Source: Cercis canadensis (lineage: Eukaryota; Streptophyta; Magnoliopsida; Fabales; Fabaceae). From it: a stretch of 64,000 nt of DNA. Made by a program: the position numbers and the translations under genes. Location: contig QAOA01008427.1 of the NCBI GenBank assembly GCA_003255065.1, positions 31,852 through 95,851 of the forward strand. Reading direction: 5' to 3'. Below, piece by piece: positions 11,442 to 22,179 of this stretch (positions within the stretch are counted from its first letter, which is position 1; each line of letters opens with the position of its first letter). The notes beneath the pieces were generated by a model. It was not told the origin of the DNA. It saw only the letters and a program-made list of their open reading frames with translations, and did no database searches.

Positions 11442-12866
11442 TGATGAACACATTTTTTATACAATAGTTATTCCTCATACTTAGTCTTTTAAACCTCTTT
11501 TGGGCTGAATTGCATAGACTTAGACCTCATTTCATGACTTAGGATCCATTTATGCTTAATTGCAATTTCCAGCAATACTGGGCATTATATGCTGTCTCTG
11601 TGTTTCAGGCATATCTTGAGTTCTGGATGTCCAAAAATTCCGAGTCATACCTTGTTGGAAAGCTGAGAGAATTTTCTACAACTTTCTTTCAGGGCTCCAA
11701 AGCTAATTCGGACGTTCAGCAGGTCATATGCAGCCTGGAAGGCAGAGAAGACATGCTATCGCAGGATCCTGACCTACATGCAGTATTTGGGTCATAACTT
11801 GAGTTGTAGATGTCATATTGACCTGAAACTGGTACCATTGGAAAGCTAACAGACAGAGCTTCAATTGATATGAAGACCGGTTCACCATATTTTATGTGGA
11901 AGATGGTCTTATTTGCTGTGCAAGTTAGCTGACGGTTCCAGACACCTTCTGCCACTTAAATGGGCCTAACTTCCTCATGACAAGTCCAAATGGGCCCAAA
12001 CCAAAGCCCAATTGAAGCTAAGGCCCATGGGAACAAGTGTGCCCTAAGGGCAATTTGGGTGTGCATGTAAAATTGGAGGTCTATATCAGCAAGAGGGGGG
12101 CAGCCGAAATTCATAATCAAGTTTTAGATATTTTAGACAGCTTTCTAGTCTTTCCTTAGCTCTTAAGTTTTCTCTTAGATATTTTGTAAGAACTTAGCTT
12201 CTCTTGTTCATGGAGGGCTAATTCATCAATCAATCCAGGTTTTGGCTGTTCTGATTATTGGTTTTGAGATTATGAGTTGTTGTTATTCATTCAATGATTA
12301 ATCTGGTTCTTTCAATCCTTTGAAATATTCTGTTTGAATTGCTTAATTCGAATTTGGATCTTCATGTGTGATTGCTTAATTGCATGTGATAAAAGAGGAT
12401 TGTATGGTTGATTAATGTTTCTGAGCTTTTGGATGGATTAATCACCTTGGCTGGATCATGGACTTAGGTAAAACTAGACTTGAATGTTTGCTTAATTCAT
12501 TTAGTCTTAGTTGAATCCGAATTCTGGTTGCTTAACCAGTGGAATCCATAGAACATTGAGAGGCTTCTTGATATGTTTTAAAGGCCAAGAACATGGTTAA
12601 TAATTGAATGGATCATTAGACATCAAGGATGAATCAAAATCAGAACTAGTTAAGGCTTGGATTGGTTGTTTTCCTTTAGGTTACCACTTTCAATTAATTT
12701 CTGTCAAGCACTTAAAACAAACACAACCCCCCTATTTACATGCTTCTTAATATGATTCACCACATAGAACAATCCTTAGGTTCGACTTAGGGCTGTCCTA
12801 TGCTGCAAAAAGCTAGGTAACCGACCTTAAAACTTAATTAATTTAAGGAGCCTCGGCAGCTCATCA
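11442..12866 (+). mobile_element. Family-1 solo LTR, TSD GTACC
   Basis: It starts TGATGAACACATT and ends CAGCTCATCA. The exact 5-bp target duplication GTACC is at 11437-11441 and 12867-12871. It is 1425 bp long and close in sequence to the LTRs at 259 and 25863, so it is fairly recent. No internal domain follows; it is the product of LTR-LTR recombination. It interrupts the ACCGGTT-rich left arm, so it is younger than that element. Confidence 0.95.
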
Positions 12867-13163
12867 GTACCAATTTTCAATAACCGGCCGGTTCACAGAA
12901 GAGTAATATTTGGTCAGTTTTCCCCAAAAATAGTGTCATTTTGGCACTTGTTTCTAACTTTCTAACAGCTGAACTCCTTCCTCCCTCCCCTCGACCTTCT
13001 ACTTCTATTTTCCTAAAATCCTTGCTCAAATCCCTAGCCTAATCCAAAACTTCCGTCCTTCTATTTCATTGCCTTTCCTTTTCCTTTGCTTTCTGGTTAA
13101 GCAGGCTTTACTGGAGGTTGCAATATATAAAGGTACACTTTCTCTTTGCCGCTATCCAACACC

Positions 13164-13735
13164 ATGGATCCCTACAAGGTAGAGCAATAATCTATTCTTC
13201 AATTTTATTGCTGATGATGATTACCGTGTCTTTGATTAGATTTGCTTCTTCATTCTCCATGGCCTGTATTGTATATCACTAATCTGTTTCTTTGTTCTTT
13301 TTTTCAAAGGAAAATTTCGATACCCTTCTTCTCTATGCTCTATTCGTAATTCTCAAGTCTTTGCTACTCTTTTGCCATCACAAATTACTCCTTATTTCCT
13401 CTAATTTATTTTTTGGGTTTCAACATTTTCTGTCCCCTGCGTTTATAAATTATCCTGGGCTTGATTTTGGCTCTTGAGAAATTAAATCGGTGATGTCATC
13501 CTAGCCAAGTCTTGCGGATGCTTGTGTGGATTATTATTCCGGTTGACTATTTGGTTTTAACGAGAATTGCTATGGACTTTTTTTTGGGGTCATGAGTTGC
13601 TATTGATCGATGAACCTTGTGTGTTTTATGTCTTGCAGCACCAGCCATCAAGTGCTTTCAATTCTCCCTTATGGACTACTAATTCCGGTGCTCCAGTTTG
13701 GAACAATAACTCATCTCTAACAGTTGGATCCAGAG
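13164..13735 (+). pseudogene. CAT: Catalase 5' gene fragment: exon 1, intron 1, exon 2
   Basis: Exon 1 (13164-13178) encodes MDPYK and is followed by GTAGAG. After an intron ending TCTTGCAG (13631-13638), exon 2 (13639-13735) encodes [12 protein letters not shown], then [12 protein letters not shown] and SSLTVGSR, and stops at a GT boundary in phase 1. This is the conserved N-terminus of plant catalase, the peroxisomal haem enzyme that breaks down hydrogen peroxide. About 37 of roughly 490 residues are present; no haem or active-site residues are included. Upstream, 12940-13163 looks like catalase leader or promoter (TATATAAAGG at about 13123). The rest of the gene is missing after part of the next intron (to about 14720). 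Retained introns show DNA-level capture. Identity with catalase is confident; function is not expected. Confidence 0.88.
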
Positions 13736-14869
13736 GTATTAATTTACTTGTGTGATTAAAAAAATTTATATAATGGAGGACAATGAATAAGTGGGCCTTG
13801 GGATATGATTTATTAATGCTTGGTTAACTATTGGTTAATGGTGAGTAATGCATTTCAATGGCCTTGTGCTGGTCAAGTAGAATCATGGTGAATAATCAGT
13901 CCCACATGCATTGCAGTATCATCATAATATTGTTTTTAGTGGTAATAGTGTGTTTTGTTGGTTTATCAGTTGAGAAATGAATATGGAATTATTTGTTCAG
14001 AAATTTAAGTGGAATGAGTATGGTGTGGATTAGTGAGTCTCATTTATCCAGCGTTTTGTCCCATAGTTGAAGAACCCAAAAAAAAACTGGATATGTAGTT
14101 GAAGTATAGAACATATGACTTTTAGAATCTAATCACCTTGGTAATTTCAATTTGCAAGGATTTAGGATGCAACACCATAGGTTGACTTCTGATTTGTCTA
14201 TGCCATGGAATTTTTCATGTGCATAAAGTAGTTATTCTTTTATATTTCTTATCTCTGTTGGTGAATGTTAGCTATAATTATGTACAGAGAAAAATGTCTC
14301 TCAGAGAGTGAGTTTGGCCAAGTATTTTTTACTTGGAATTATATATATCTTTGCTGTTTGAATTAGTCCTTACTTAACTTTCCATCTGGTATCATGTCAT
14401 TGCCTCATTTAAAATTAGCTTTCTTTCTAAGTTTCAGGATTGTCTGCCCCAAATTTGGTGCTGCATATCTCATCTCTCATCTGATGGCTGTTTGTATATT
14501 TGATAGTCTACTAGAGTTAGAAACTCATTAAGTTTTCCTTTTTTATCCTGTAAAATATTAAGGTAACCTAGCATTCCCTTATATTAAATTTTTAAGAGGA
14601 GTCAAATTTGAAACAATAGTTTTAAGACTATGTATTTTAACTTTTAAGTTTGAGATTTTCACTTATGAGTTGAGTTTGATGATTTGTTCTTTATCCTCCA
14701 TGTTTTCATTTTGAATCTTTAATTTCGAAAAAAACTTCGGTTAAACTGGTTCGACCGGGTGGTCCGACCGGTATTTTTTTCGAAACCGATTCGCTCACCG
14801 ATCCGGTTCTTAAAACATTGTTAATTAAGCAACAATTAACTTAGTTAACTCAAGCACTAAAGTTGCATA

Positions 14870-15190
14870 TCACTTGCTACTGACAAGAGCTGAATGCAAT
14901 ACATCTTCCAAATACTACTGAGCAGCAGCATACTATTGTTTCTTATCCTCAATTGCTAAGGCAGCCAAAATTTTATCCTGCACCATCACCACCAACACAA
15001 AAATATAATTAGATTAAAAAATGAAATAAAGCATACAATACTCCAAAACAAGTTGCAGTATAAGAATAAATTGAAATATGAAATACCGGAGGCAAGTCTT
15101 GGTAGCTCCTCAGAGTATCAAGGATGGGCTTAGTTTGCTTCTTTAGTTCCTTTCTATACTCTACCATTTCAACCAAAACCCCATGCAAGT
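14870..15190 (-). pseudogene. AUG1: Augmin subunit 1 (HAUS1/AUG1-like) 3' gene fragment
   Basis: Two exons are visible on the minus strand, 15190-15087 and 14977-14870, with a 109-bp intron (GT at 15086, AG at 14978). The first encodes DLHGVLVEMVEYRKELKK and QTKPILDTLRSYQDLPP; the second begins DKILAALAIEDKKQ. This matches the C-terminus of HAUS1, including the animal pattern LVEM..KLKELKQQT. The second exon then has a TAG, continues YAAAQ, has another TAG, continues YLEDVLHSALVSSK and ends in TGA, so it carries two premature stops. Augmin recruits gamma-tubulin to microtubule sides. Only about 70 codons are present. It lies antisense to the catalase fragment within the same transposon interval. 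The assignment is from remembered family sequence; the exon structure is seen directly. Confidence 0.65.
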
Positions 15191-15690
15191 CTTAGTTTGT
15201 GTTCTAGTTTTCCATTTGACCCTTACATACAGCTGCCTCCCCAAATTGCAATAAATCATACACCATGCAAAAAAATCCAAACAAATACCAGAAACATTCT
15301 AAACATATTTCCTAACAAAAGCCCTAATTCAATCTTACCAAAAATCAACAAAATCGCTTCCAATTTAACATTTTCAATTCGGGCATCAACCCCAAATTTT
15401 GTCCACATTCAAAACTACCCTAATAACATCTAATATAAGCAACATTCATTTAAAACATATCATGCATCAAAAGCCATATGCAATTTAACTACAAATTCAA
15501 GAAGAAAAATGCATAAACAAAGAGGAAATTCTACTTATCTCAGTGTGTACTAAGACACAAAAGGGGGGACAAGTAAACCGATTAGTTGCCCCCGCAAACC
15601 CTCCAGTGCGCCACCTAGAATAGTGGAAGGGAGGGGGACCGAGAAGGGGGAGAGAAGAGAGGGAAAATGAGAGCTATTTGCAATGGTTGC
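15191..15690. other. Unassigned interior of the CACTA-like interval
   Basis: 15191-15530 is AT-rich and could be a further augmin intron. 15550-15660 is GC- and purine-rich, unlike its surroundings, and may be a further captured piece or an untranslated region. I recognise no product. Confidence 0.3.
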
Positions 15691-15704
15691 ATGAGGGAGA
15701 TAAG

Positions 15705-16082
15705 ATGCAGTTTTCTCATGGAATTTTCTTGTGGAAAAATTTCGTGAGAAATTTGAAACCCTAATTTTAACTTTAGTAAAACAGTGCATTTCGTTTCTCA
15801 CAAAATTTCTCATAGAATTATCTCACAGAAAACTTTTCTATGAGAAATTCAATTTCTTACAGAATTTCTCAAGGAAAAAATTTTATGCGAGAAATTTTTG
15901 AGAAAATTAAATTTATGATGTTATTTTCTCATGGAATTTCTCACAAAATTTTCTTGCATAAAATTTTTTTGTGAGAAATTCTCATGAATTTTTTTTTTGT
16001 GAGAAATTCCTATTGAATGCTAATCCATGAGAATTTCTCATAGAATTGAATTTCATGAGAAATCATGTGTTTTCTTGTAGTG
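15705..16082. repeat. CACTA subterminal repeats and right terminus
   Basis: More than ten degenerate copies of TTTCTCA(T/C)(G/A)GAATTT and its complement CATGAGAAATT occur in about 360 bp, ending at GTAGTG 16082. The same motif occurs at 11060-11135. Dense degenerate subterminal motifs are the transposase binding region in CACTA elements. Confidence 0.65.
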
Positions 16083-17235
16083 TTAATTCCCCATCCCAAT
16101 AAAGTGCCCATATGTGTAACCATTAAATTGTAGAGGAAATTACATTCCCAAATCTTACTTTTAAATTTTTGTGTTTTTTTTTTCTTCTAATTTTCATCCA
16201 ATAAAGTCCACATATGTGTAGCCATATTTTGGTAGATCTGTAGCTTATCAACATACATCTTTGAATTTATTCCCTAATTATTGAAGGATAAGGTGCCACT
16301 CTCATCCAACTATTTGCTAAACAATGGATATTCGTCAAACAACCTCACCAACACGAACCAGTAAAGGATAAGAACATAAAACTTTTAGTCTGCCCTAAAT
16401 TGGATTATTATCTCCATGGCCCACTAAGAAGATTACCTCCAAGTTTACTATTCTTTACATTATAATTTTTAATATTTATAGATTAAACCATTAGATGTTT
16501 AATATTTTGTTTTATTTGGTTAAGTTTCATAGAAAAACTTTGGATTCCTAATCTTGCATGGTTTGTTTGATATCATTGACAAAAAAAAAAACTTGACATA
16601 AATAAAAGAAAATAAATAATACTAAGAATAAATATTTTAAATATCTCAAATAGAATTAATACATATTAGTAAGTAATGAAAAATATTATATATTTCATAG
16701 AAAATCAATACATATGAAATTTAGCATAAATAAAAATAACATTTATATAAAATGAAATATCTCATGGATTAATATCTAAACGTGAAAAATTGTGACAAAA
16801 GTAATAGAAACAAGTACTTAATGATTGTAATCTTTTCATTAATTCTACAAAATCTTTTTCTCTTTTTTTTTTGTTGAAAAATCTTATAATCATTACATTT
16901 TAAACATAAAAATTTAAAATGTATACATGATTAAATAAAAATAAATAGGTAATAATACCCAAAAAATAGTGAAAAGAAAAGAATGATTCATTTAGTACTT
17001 TGTTGTTATAATCACAATTACACATTGATATGTCCATCAAAAAATAAATTAAGAATATATGTGAATATGAAATAAATCAACCTTAATCAAAATAAAATAA
17101 CTATTAAAATTAAAAATAAAAATCATGATCATCATCCATTATATATATATATATATAGTTAAAATGCTTACATCAAAAGCTTCAACTAAAATATATAAAT
17201 AATGTAGACTCTTCAAAGAAAGAAGAACAAAAGTT
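16083..17235. other. AT-rich stretch, no gene seen
   Basis: No coding signal was recognised. A short direct repeat (CAATAAAGT.C.CATATGTGTA) occurs near 16098 and 16200, and an (AT)n run lies at 17141-17157. Confidence 0.5.
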
Positions 17236-17384
17236 ATGTGGCAATAGGACCAAATTAATCTCAAATTTTAATGCCTTCATGTATGATTTAGATAACTGGA
17301 TGTTCTCATGCATGGTTTGCCATGCTGTAATGGCTAACATACCAAATCTATATATTTCTTTAATACTAAATAATAGTGGTTCAG

Positions 17385-17533
17385 AGATGTTGAATGTACT
17401 TCATCTTCAATCAATGCATTAGTTCTATTCAGGAAGCTACTCCCAGAGCATAGAAAAGTTGAAATTAACAATTTTATCAAAAAAAGTGTTGCAATACATT
17501 GAAGACATGCAAACAGCCAATGGATCATGGTAT
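17385..17533 (+). pseudogene. Oxidosqualene cyclase (beta-amyrin synthase-like) single exon, copy 1
   Basis: After an acceptor-like GGTTCAG, the sequence reads [34 protein letters not shown], and then in the next frame [14 protein letters not shown] before a GTATAT donor. This matches the YVECTSSAIQALVLFKKLYP...YIEDIQ.PDGSWYG exon of plant oxidosqualene cyclases, which cyclise 2,3-oxidosqualene to triterpenes at the ER. A run of seven A (near 17480) shifts the frame by one base between the two parts. No neighbouring exon was found on either side, and the catalytic DCTAE motif is not in this exon. It is an isolated exon remnant. The family assignment is good; which product type is unknown. Confidence 0.8.
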
Positions 17534-17820
17534 GTATATATGTTTCCCATGTCTATGTCTTATAATAAGCATATATATTAATTTTAGAGTATCATCTGAA
17601 TTATTATGATTAGATTTGAAGATCTACTTAGGCCTTGTTTGGATAGTATAACTTAATTAGGGCTTATTAGAATGTGGCAATAGGATCAAATTAATCTCAA
17701 ATTGTAATCCCTTCATGTATGATTTAGATAACTGGATGTTCTCATGCATGGTTTGCCATGCCGTAATGGCTAACATACCAAATGTATATATTTCTTTAAT
17801 ACTAAATAATAGTGGTTCAG

Positions 17821-17969
17821 AGATGTTGAATGTACTTCATCTTCAATCAATGCATTAGTTCTATTCAGGAAGCTACTCCCAGAGCATAGAAAAGTTGAAA
17901 TTAACAATTTTATCAAAAAAAGTGTTGCAATACATTGAAGACATGCAAACAGCCAATGGATCATGGTAT
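17821..17969 (+). pseudogene. Oxidosqualene cyclase single exon, copy 2
   Basis: This is the 436-bp tandem copy of the exon at 17385-17533. It has the same splice-like edges, the same seven-A run and the same frame shift, so the exon was already broken before the duplication. It begins [20 protein letters not shown] and ends GSWY. The exon itself appears identical in the two copies, while differences fall mostly in the flanks. Confidence 0.8.
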
Positions 17970-18249
17970 GTATATATTTTTCCCATGTCTATGTCTTATA
18001 ATAAGCATATATATTAATTTTAGAGTATCATCTGAATGATTATGATTAGATTTGAAGATCTACTTAGGCCCTGTTTAGATAGTATAACTTAATTATGGCT
18101 TATTGGAACTTCTCTACTACCATAAGTACTTATATGCAGATAAAATTATATTTGGATAAGCTTATGTAAATTGCTTATTACCCTCTAAAAAGTGATTTTT
18201 ACCTTCTTTTTTTTATAAAGCTATTTTTGAGAGCTTAATGAGGAGCAAC

Positions 18250-18978
18250 TCAAGGCAAGGCACTAGCCAATTGCTTTGTGGGTGTTTTCTCATCATGAAC
18301 CTCGGAATCAAGTGGCTTTTCCTTCTTAGTCGTCCCCTCAATGTAAGCTTCAATTGGTTTCTTTAAGGAGTTTGCTTTAAATACTTCTTTGGTGCTTCCC
18401 TCTATGGCATCAATTTTTAAGCATCTATGCTCCTCATCCAAGTGTTTTGTTTTCTTGAACACTTGGAATGAGACTTCGTCACCTTGAACTCTCAAGGTGA
18501 GCTGCCCTTTATGTACATCGAGAAGAGCTTGTCTCGTGGCTAAAAATGGACGACCAAGTATGATGGGAACTTCTTGGTCCTCTTTCATGTCCAGTACAAT
18601 GAAGTCAGTCGAGAGGATAAACTTGTCTACTTTGACTAGTACATCTTCTATGACACCTCTCAGATACTTAATGGATCTATCAGCTAGCTGTAATGACACT
18701 ATGGTTGACTTAGCTTCTCCAATATTTAATTTCTTGAAAACAGAAAGAGGCATAAGGTTAATACTAGCACCAATATCACAAAGTGTCTTACCAAAAGATA
18801 AGCTGCCAATGGTGCAAGGAATATTAAAACTCCCTAGACCTTTGAGTTTTGGAGGCAACTTCTTTTGGAGAATTGCACTACACTCATCAGTAAATGCCAC
18901 TGTTTCAAAGTCCTCTAGCTTTCTTTTTTTGGTGAGAATCTCCTTAATGAACTTGACATAACTGGACATTTGTGCCAA
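18250..18978 (-). pseudogene. Protease region of the Athila-like element
   Basis: A single long open stretch of 242 residues shows PCTIGSLSFGKTLCDIGAS, INLMPLSVFKKLNIGEAK and VPIILGRPFLATRQALLDV. This is the Ty3 aspartic protease with its D-(I)-G-A active-site motif. It is part of an incomplete element, so no function is expected. Confidence 0.8.
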
Positions 18979-19191
18979 GGCCTCCGCAAAGAAAATATTT
19001 ATGTGGAGTTTTTAAACACCTCAAGGAACTTAGAGAAATGTTTACCAAGGTGTTGCTTCTGAATTCGTTGAGAGAATGACACTCTTGGCTTATATGGTAG
19101 AGGGCATTGTGTAGCAGGCTTGGATCTCGATTCCTCTACCTCTCCTTAATGTGTTTCTTCTATAGGTACAGTAGCTTCATCATTTTCTTCT

Positions 19192-20600
19192 TTATCCTTT
19201 TCTACTGCTGTAACCTTTCTTTTTGGCTCTTCTAAGATTTTTTTCATTCCTCAAGGAAATTGCCTGGACTTGCTCTTTGGGATTCTTCTCTGTATTGCTA
19301 GGCAATGTGCCTTGATCTCTTGAAGAAAGTATATTAAAAATCTGGCCAACTTGCACTTTTAAGTTGTGGATAGCAGCTGCTTGGTTTTGCAATGTAGTGT
19401 TTATCCTTTTCATGAATTGAGTGGTGTTCAATGTCAACTAAGCATGAGCATTTTTAAAGAGACTTTAGGTGACAGTGGCTGAGCTTGCACTGGAGTTTGC
19501 ATAGAAGATTGACATTCGAATAGATGGACCACATTCTGAGAATTTTTCCAATGAGAAATTTAGGTGGTTTTTCTATCCCGAATTGTAGGTGTTGGAATAG
19601 GAATTAACTTGCCTGTTAGAATTCCTTACAAACTGAGCTTCCTCAAGAGATGGTGGCATATTTGAGTTTATCACTAGACATTTTGCACTAGAATGATCGC
19701 TATGACACATATGGCTTGAGGAGTATGAATAACATTGGCTATCAGAGTACCCAAATGTTTTGCAATAGTGTCCATCTTGGCAATAAGGGCTATGATAGGA
19801 TCTATAACATGCAACCCATAGGCTTTCTTAGGCGGACCCCTTTCAGAAGGCCATTAGCGTGCGTTTTCGACCATTTGATCAAGCAACCCGAAGTCCTCTT
19901 CATCAGTTTTCTCCATCAATGACCCACTTACTACAACATCAAGTAGAGTTCTTGTAGACCTAATCAAACCATTGTAGAAAGTTTGAATTTGCATCCACTC
20001 TAGTAAACTATGATATGGGCACTTTCTCAACAAGCCTTTGAAGCATTCCCAAGCTTCATGCAATCCCTCCATGTCATGTTACACAAAATTATTAATGTCA
20101 TTGGGCATCTTGGGGCTTTTTGTTGGTGGGTAAAATCTCGTAAAGAATTGCTCAGTTATCTCATTCCATGTATTGATAGACCCTGCTGGTAGAGAATGTA
20201 GCCAATTCTATGCCTCATCTTTCAATGAAAAAGGTAATAGGCGTAATCTAATGGCATCGTCAGTGGCACCATTGAATTTAAAGGTATCATAGGTTTCCAA
20301 AAATTTGGCTAAGTGCACATTTGCATCCTCAATAGCTAACCCACCAAACTGGTTAGCTTGCATCATCTGAATCACATTTCCCTTGATCTTAAAGGAGTTG
20401 CCTTGTATGGCTGGCCTACTAATTCATGAGATTGAAAGTGGCCCCTTAGGAACCCCATACTACTTCAATGCCTTTTGAGCCACCACTAGCTCTCGGGTTT
20501 CCCCAACATTTTCCATAGCATCCCGAGCTGGTTTAACATCGTTTCGTCTTTCCTTTCGATGTTTCTTACAGGTTTTCTTAATTTCAAAATCCAAAGGAAG
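19192..20600 (-). pseudogene. gag region of the Athila-like element
   Basis: Blocks such as EAWECFKGLLRKCPYHSL and LLDVVVSGSLMEKTDEED (19854-20072) are typical of Athila gag. NLKVQVGQIFNILSSR lies further on at about 19330. Nucleocapsid precursor part of the fossil. Confidence 0.65.
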
Positions 20601-20734
20601 TAGATTACCGCGCCTCGCACTTCTCATACACTAGAGAAAACTCCTGAAAAACAAAGAGCAAAGAGAAAAATAGAAAATAAACATTTAGACTAAGATTAGA
20701 ATAACTTAGTATTGATATTAATAGACACACAGTA

Positions 20735-20750
20735 CCTGGCAGCGGCGCCA
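20735..20750 (-). other. Primer-binding site of the Athila-like element
   Basis: On the minus strand this reads TGGCGCCGCTGCCAGG, a close form of the TGGCGCCGTTGCCGGGGA site, placed six bases after the LTR end. Confidence 0.75.
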
Positions 20751-20756
20751 AATACT

Positions 20757-22179
20757 TGTCATGCTAAAACTGTACTCAAGTGTATGTGTCACGAGCAAGT
20801 AATATAGTAGTGAATAAAGTATCACTCCATGGATACTACGGCTACTAAGTACCAAAATTGGGTGTATTCCCATTTTATCTAGACAATCAAGAATGAATAT
20901 CAAGCAATAATTTAAAGAAAAAAAATATTAAAACAAGTAGAAGTATGGATGAGAAGTATCTAGGGTTTTCGATTTTACCATAGCTATTATGGATTGTTAT
21001 TCCTACTTCTTTAATTATTAGCCAAGAACCCTAAACTAGTCATTAGCCTTTCCCAAGGTCAAATGAAAATATCTTTAAGCACCAATTCACTATATTCCTA
21101 TGTGGATTAAACTACCCATAAATTCTTTAAGTTCTTTGGTTCTTTTAATACCTACATAGATCATAAGGGTATATTCCTATCTCTTATGAAACCTATGATC
21201 TTAATCTCTATGATCTTGAATTACAAATTACCTTTTGGTCTCATTGCAATTATCGAATTAACTAAATTGATGGCCAATTGATTTGAAGCATGAAGAATTG
21301 AGAAGAAGAAGACAATTAATAAAGAGGTTCTAGAATTAGATCAGTAGAAAATCAAAGATAAAAAAATCATAGGCCTAGAAGGTGAATTTAGTTGATGACA
21401 AAAAATAAAAACATGTTCACATAGAATTTAAACATAAATATAAGAGAAAAAGATGAGAAAAACTCTTAAAAGCTGAGAAACAATGATGAAATCCCGATCT
21501 TCGAGCTAGCTTAATCTTCCTTCTCTTCTTGCCTCTTGTGTAAAAATGTGTGGAACCCTAATTTAGTCTCTAAGAGTCCTATTTATATGTCCTAGGAAGT
21601 TTAAGAAAAAAAGAAAAGAAAATAAAACAGAAATCCTAGTGAAAACAGCCCGGAAGTCAAATCCTGAGTTGAGTCTGAAGGGGTTATGGCCTCGAGTTTG
21701 GGCACTACAGCCTCGAAGTCTTTGCTTGAACAATGAAATTCTGATGAAGACCAGCGCTGCGGTTCCTATGGTTGCGCCAAGCACTGAGCTCTCTGCCACA
21801 ATGTAAAATTTCCTCTTCTTCTGGTGTTGCAGCGCTAGCTTTAGGGCATTGTGGTGCCTAAGCTTCTACCTTGGTGTCTATTTTTCTTCTTTCTAGGCGC
21901 TGTGGCACCCTAGTCTCTAGAAAATATTCATTTCTTGTGCACATGTGGCAATGCAGCGCTAGGACTGGGGCTGTAGTGCTTAAGCAGCTGCTTCCACCTA
22001 ATTCTTCCAGAATTCTTATCTTTTTGACATCAAAAAATGCTGAAATGACTTCTGAAGACTTTTAAATTAAAAACCTACAAAATAAACAATAAAACATTAG
22101 AACCAACCTAATATATCCTAGAATAAACATACATCAAGCTAGATTAGCACAAGATAAGTGGTATAAAATCGACTTATCA
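20757..22179 (-). mobile_element. 5' LTR of the Athila-like element
   Basis: On the minus strand it starts TGATAAGTCGATTTTATACC and ends GCATGACA (1423 bp). A TATA-like ATATAAATAGG lies near 21578-21590. The stretch 21640-21990 is rich in short motifs of AGCGCTGC / GCTGTAGTGC type. Confidence 0.75.

Larger units (their letters stand above)
11327..14818. mobile_element. Possible second DNA element bounded by ACCGGTT-rich ends
   Basis: Clusters of CCGGTT/AACCGG motifs occupy 11330-11441 continued at 12867-12895 on the left, and 14735-14815 on the right. Read inward, both ends give similar strings such as GGATCGGT and GGTTCGA. Between them lies the catalase fragment. Such motif-rich termini occur in plant DNA transposons, but the superfamily is not clear. 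Flanks CTAATTAG and TTAATTAA could be a decayed target duplication. The family-1 solo LTR inserted into its left arm. Confidence 0.4.
11003..16082. mobile_element. CACTA-like composite element carrying host-gene fragments
   Basis: The right end reads TTTTCTTGTAGTG at 16070-16082, the reverse complement of the classical CACTACAAGAAAA terminus. Subterminal repeats of the CATGAGAAATT / TTTCTCATGGAATTT type crowd both flanks (11060-11135 and 15710-16070), as expected for CACTA subterminal regions. The left terminus is uncertain: CACTAC at 11003 is followed by different bases, and the 3-bp flanks (TGG and TTA) do not match. No transposase was recognised, so it is non-autonomous or truncated. Inside are the catalase and augmin fragments and a nested solo LTR. 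Confidence 0.6.
17236..18107 (+). repeat. 436-bp tandem duplication
   Basis: ATGTGGCAATAGGA starts at 17236 and ATGTGGCAATAGGA again at 17672, spacing 436. I count roughly ten differences in the copies, so they are about 97-98 per cent alike and the event looks recent. Each copy carries one oxidosqualene cyclase exon. Each ends in GGCC(T/C)TGTTT(G/A)GATAGTATA, which resembles the terminus of hAT-type MITEs; only the second continues beyond it (to about 18235). Confidence 0.9.
18243..22179 (-). mobile_element. Athila-like Ty3 element, incomplete (5' LTR, gag, protease)
   Basis: Reading down in coordinate: 5' LTR (22179-20757), primer site (20750-20735), gag (about 20600-19192) and protease (18978-18250). 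The remaining pol domains and the 3' LTR are not in the window. It is closest to the plus-strand element at 2986-11002 but in better condition in the protease. The LTR starts directly against a chromovirus pol remnant at 22180, so it probably inserted there. Confidence 0.8.

Noticed and set aside
17334-17528. Minus-strand 64-residue frame, repeated at 17770-17964
   Set aside because: It is the reverse-strand shadow of the oxidosqualene cyclase exon, duplicated with it.
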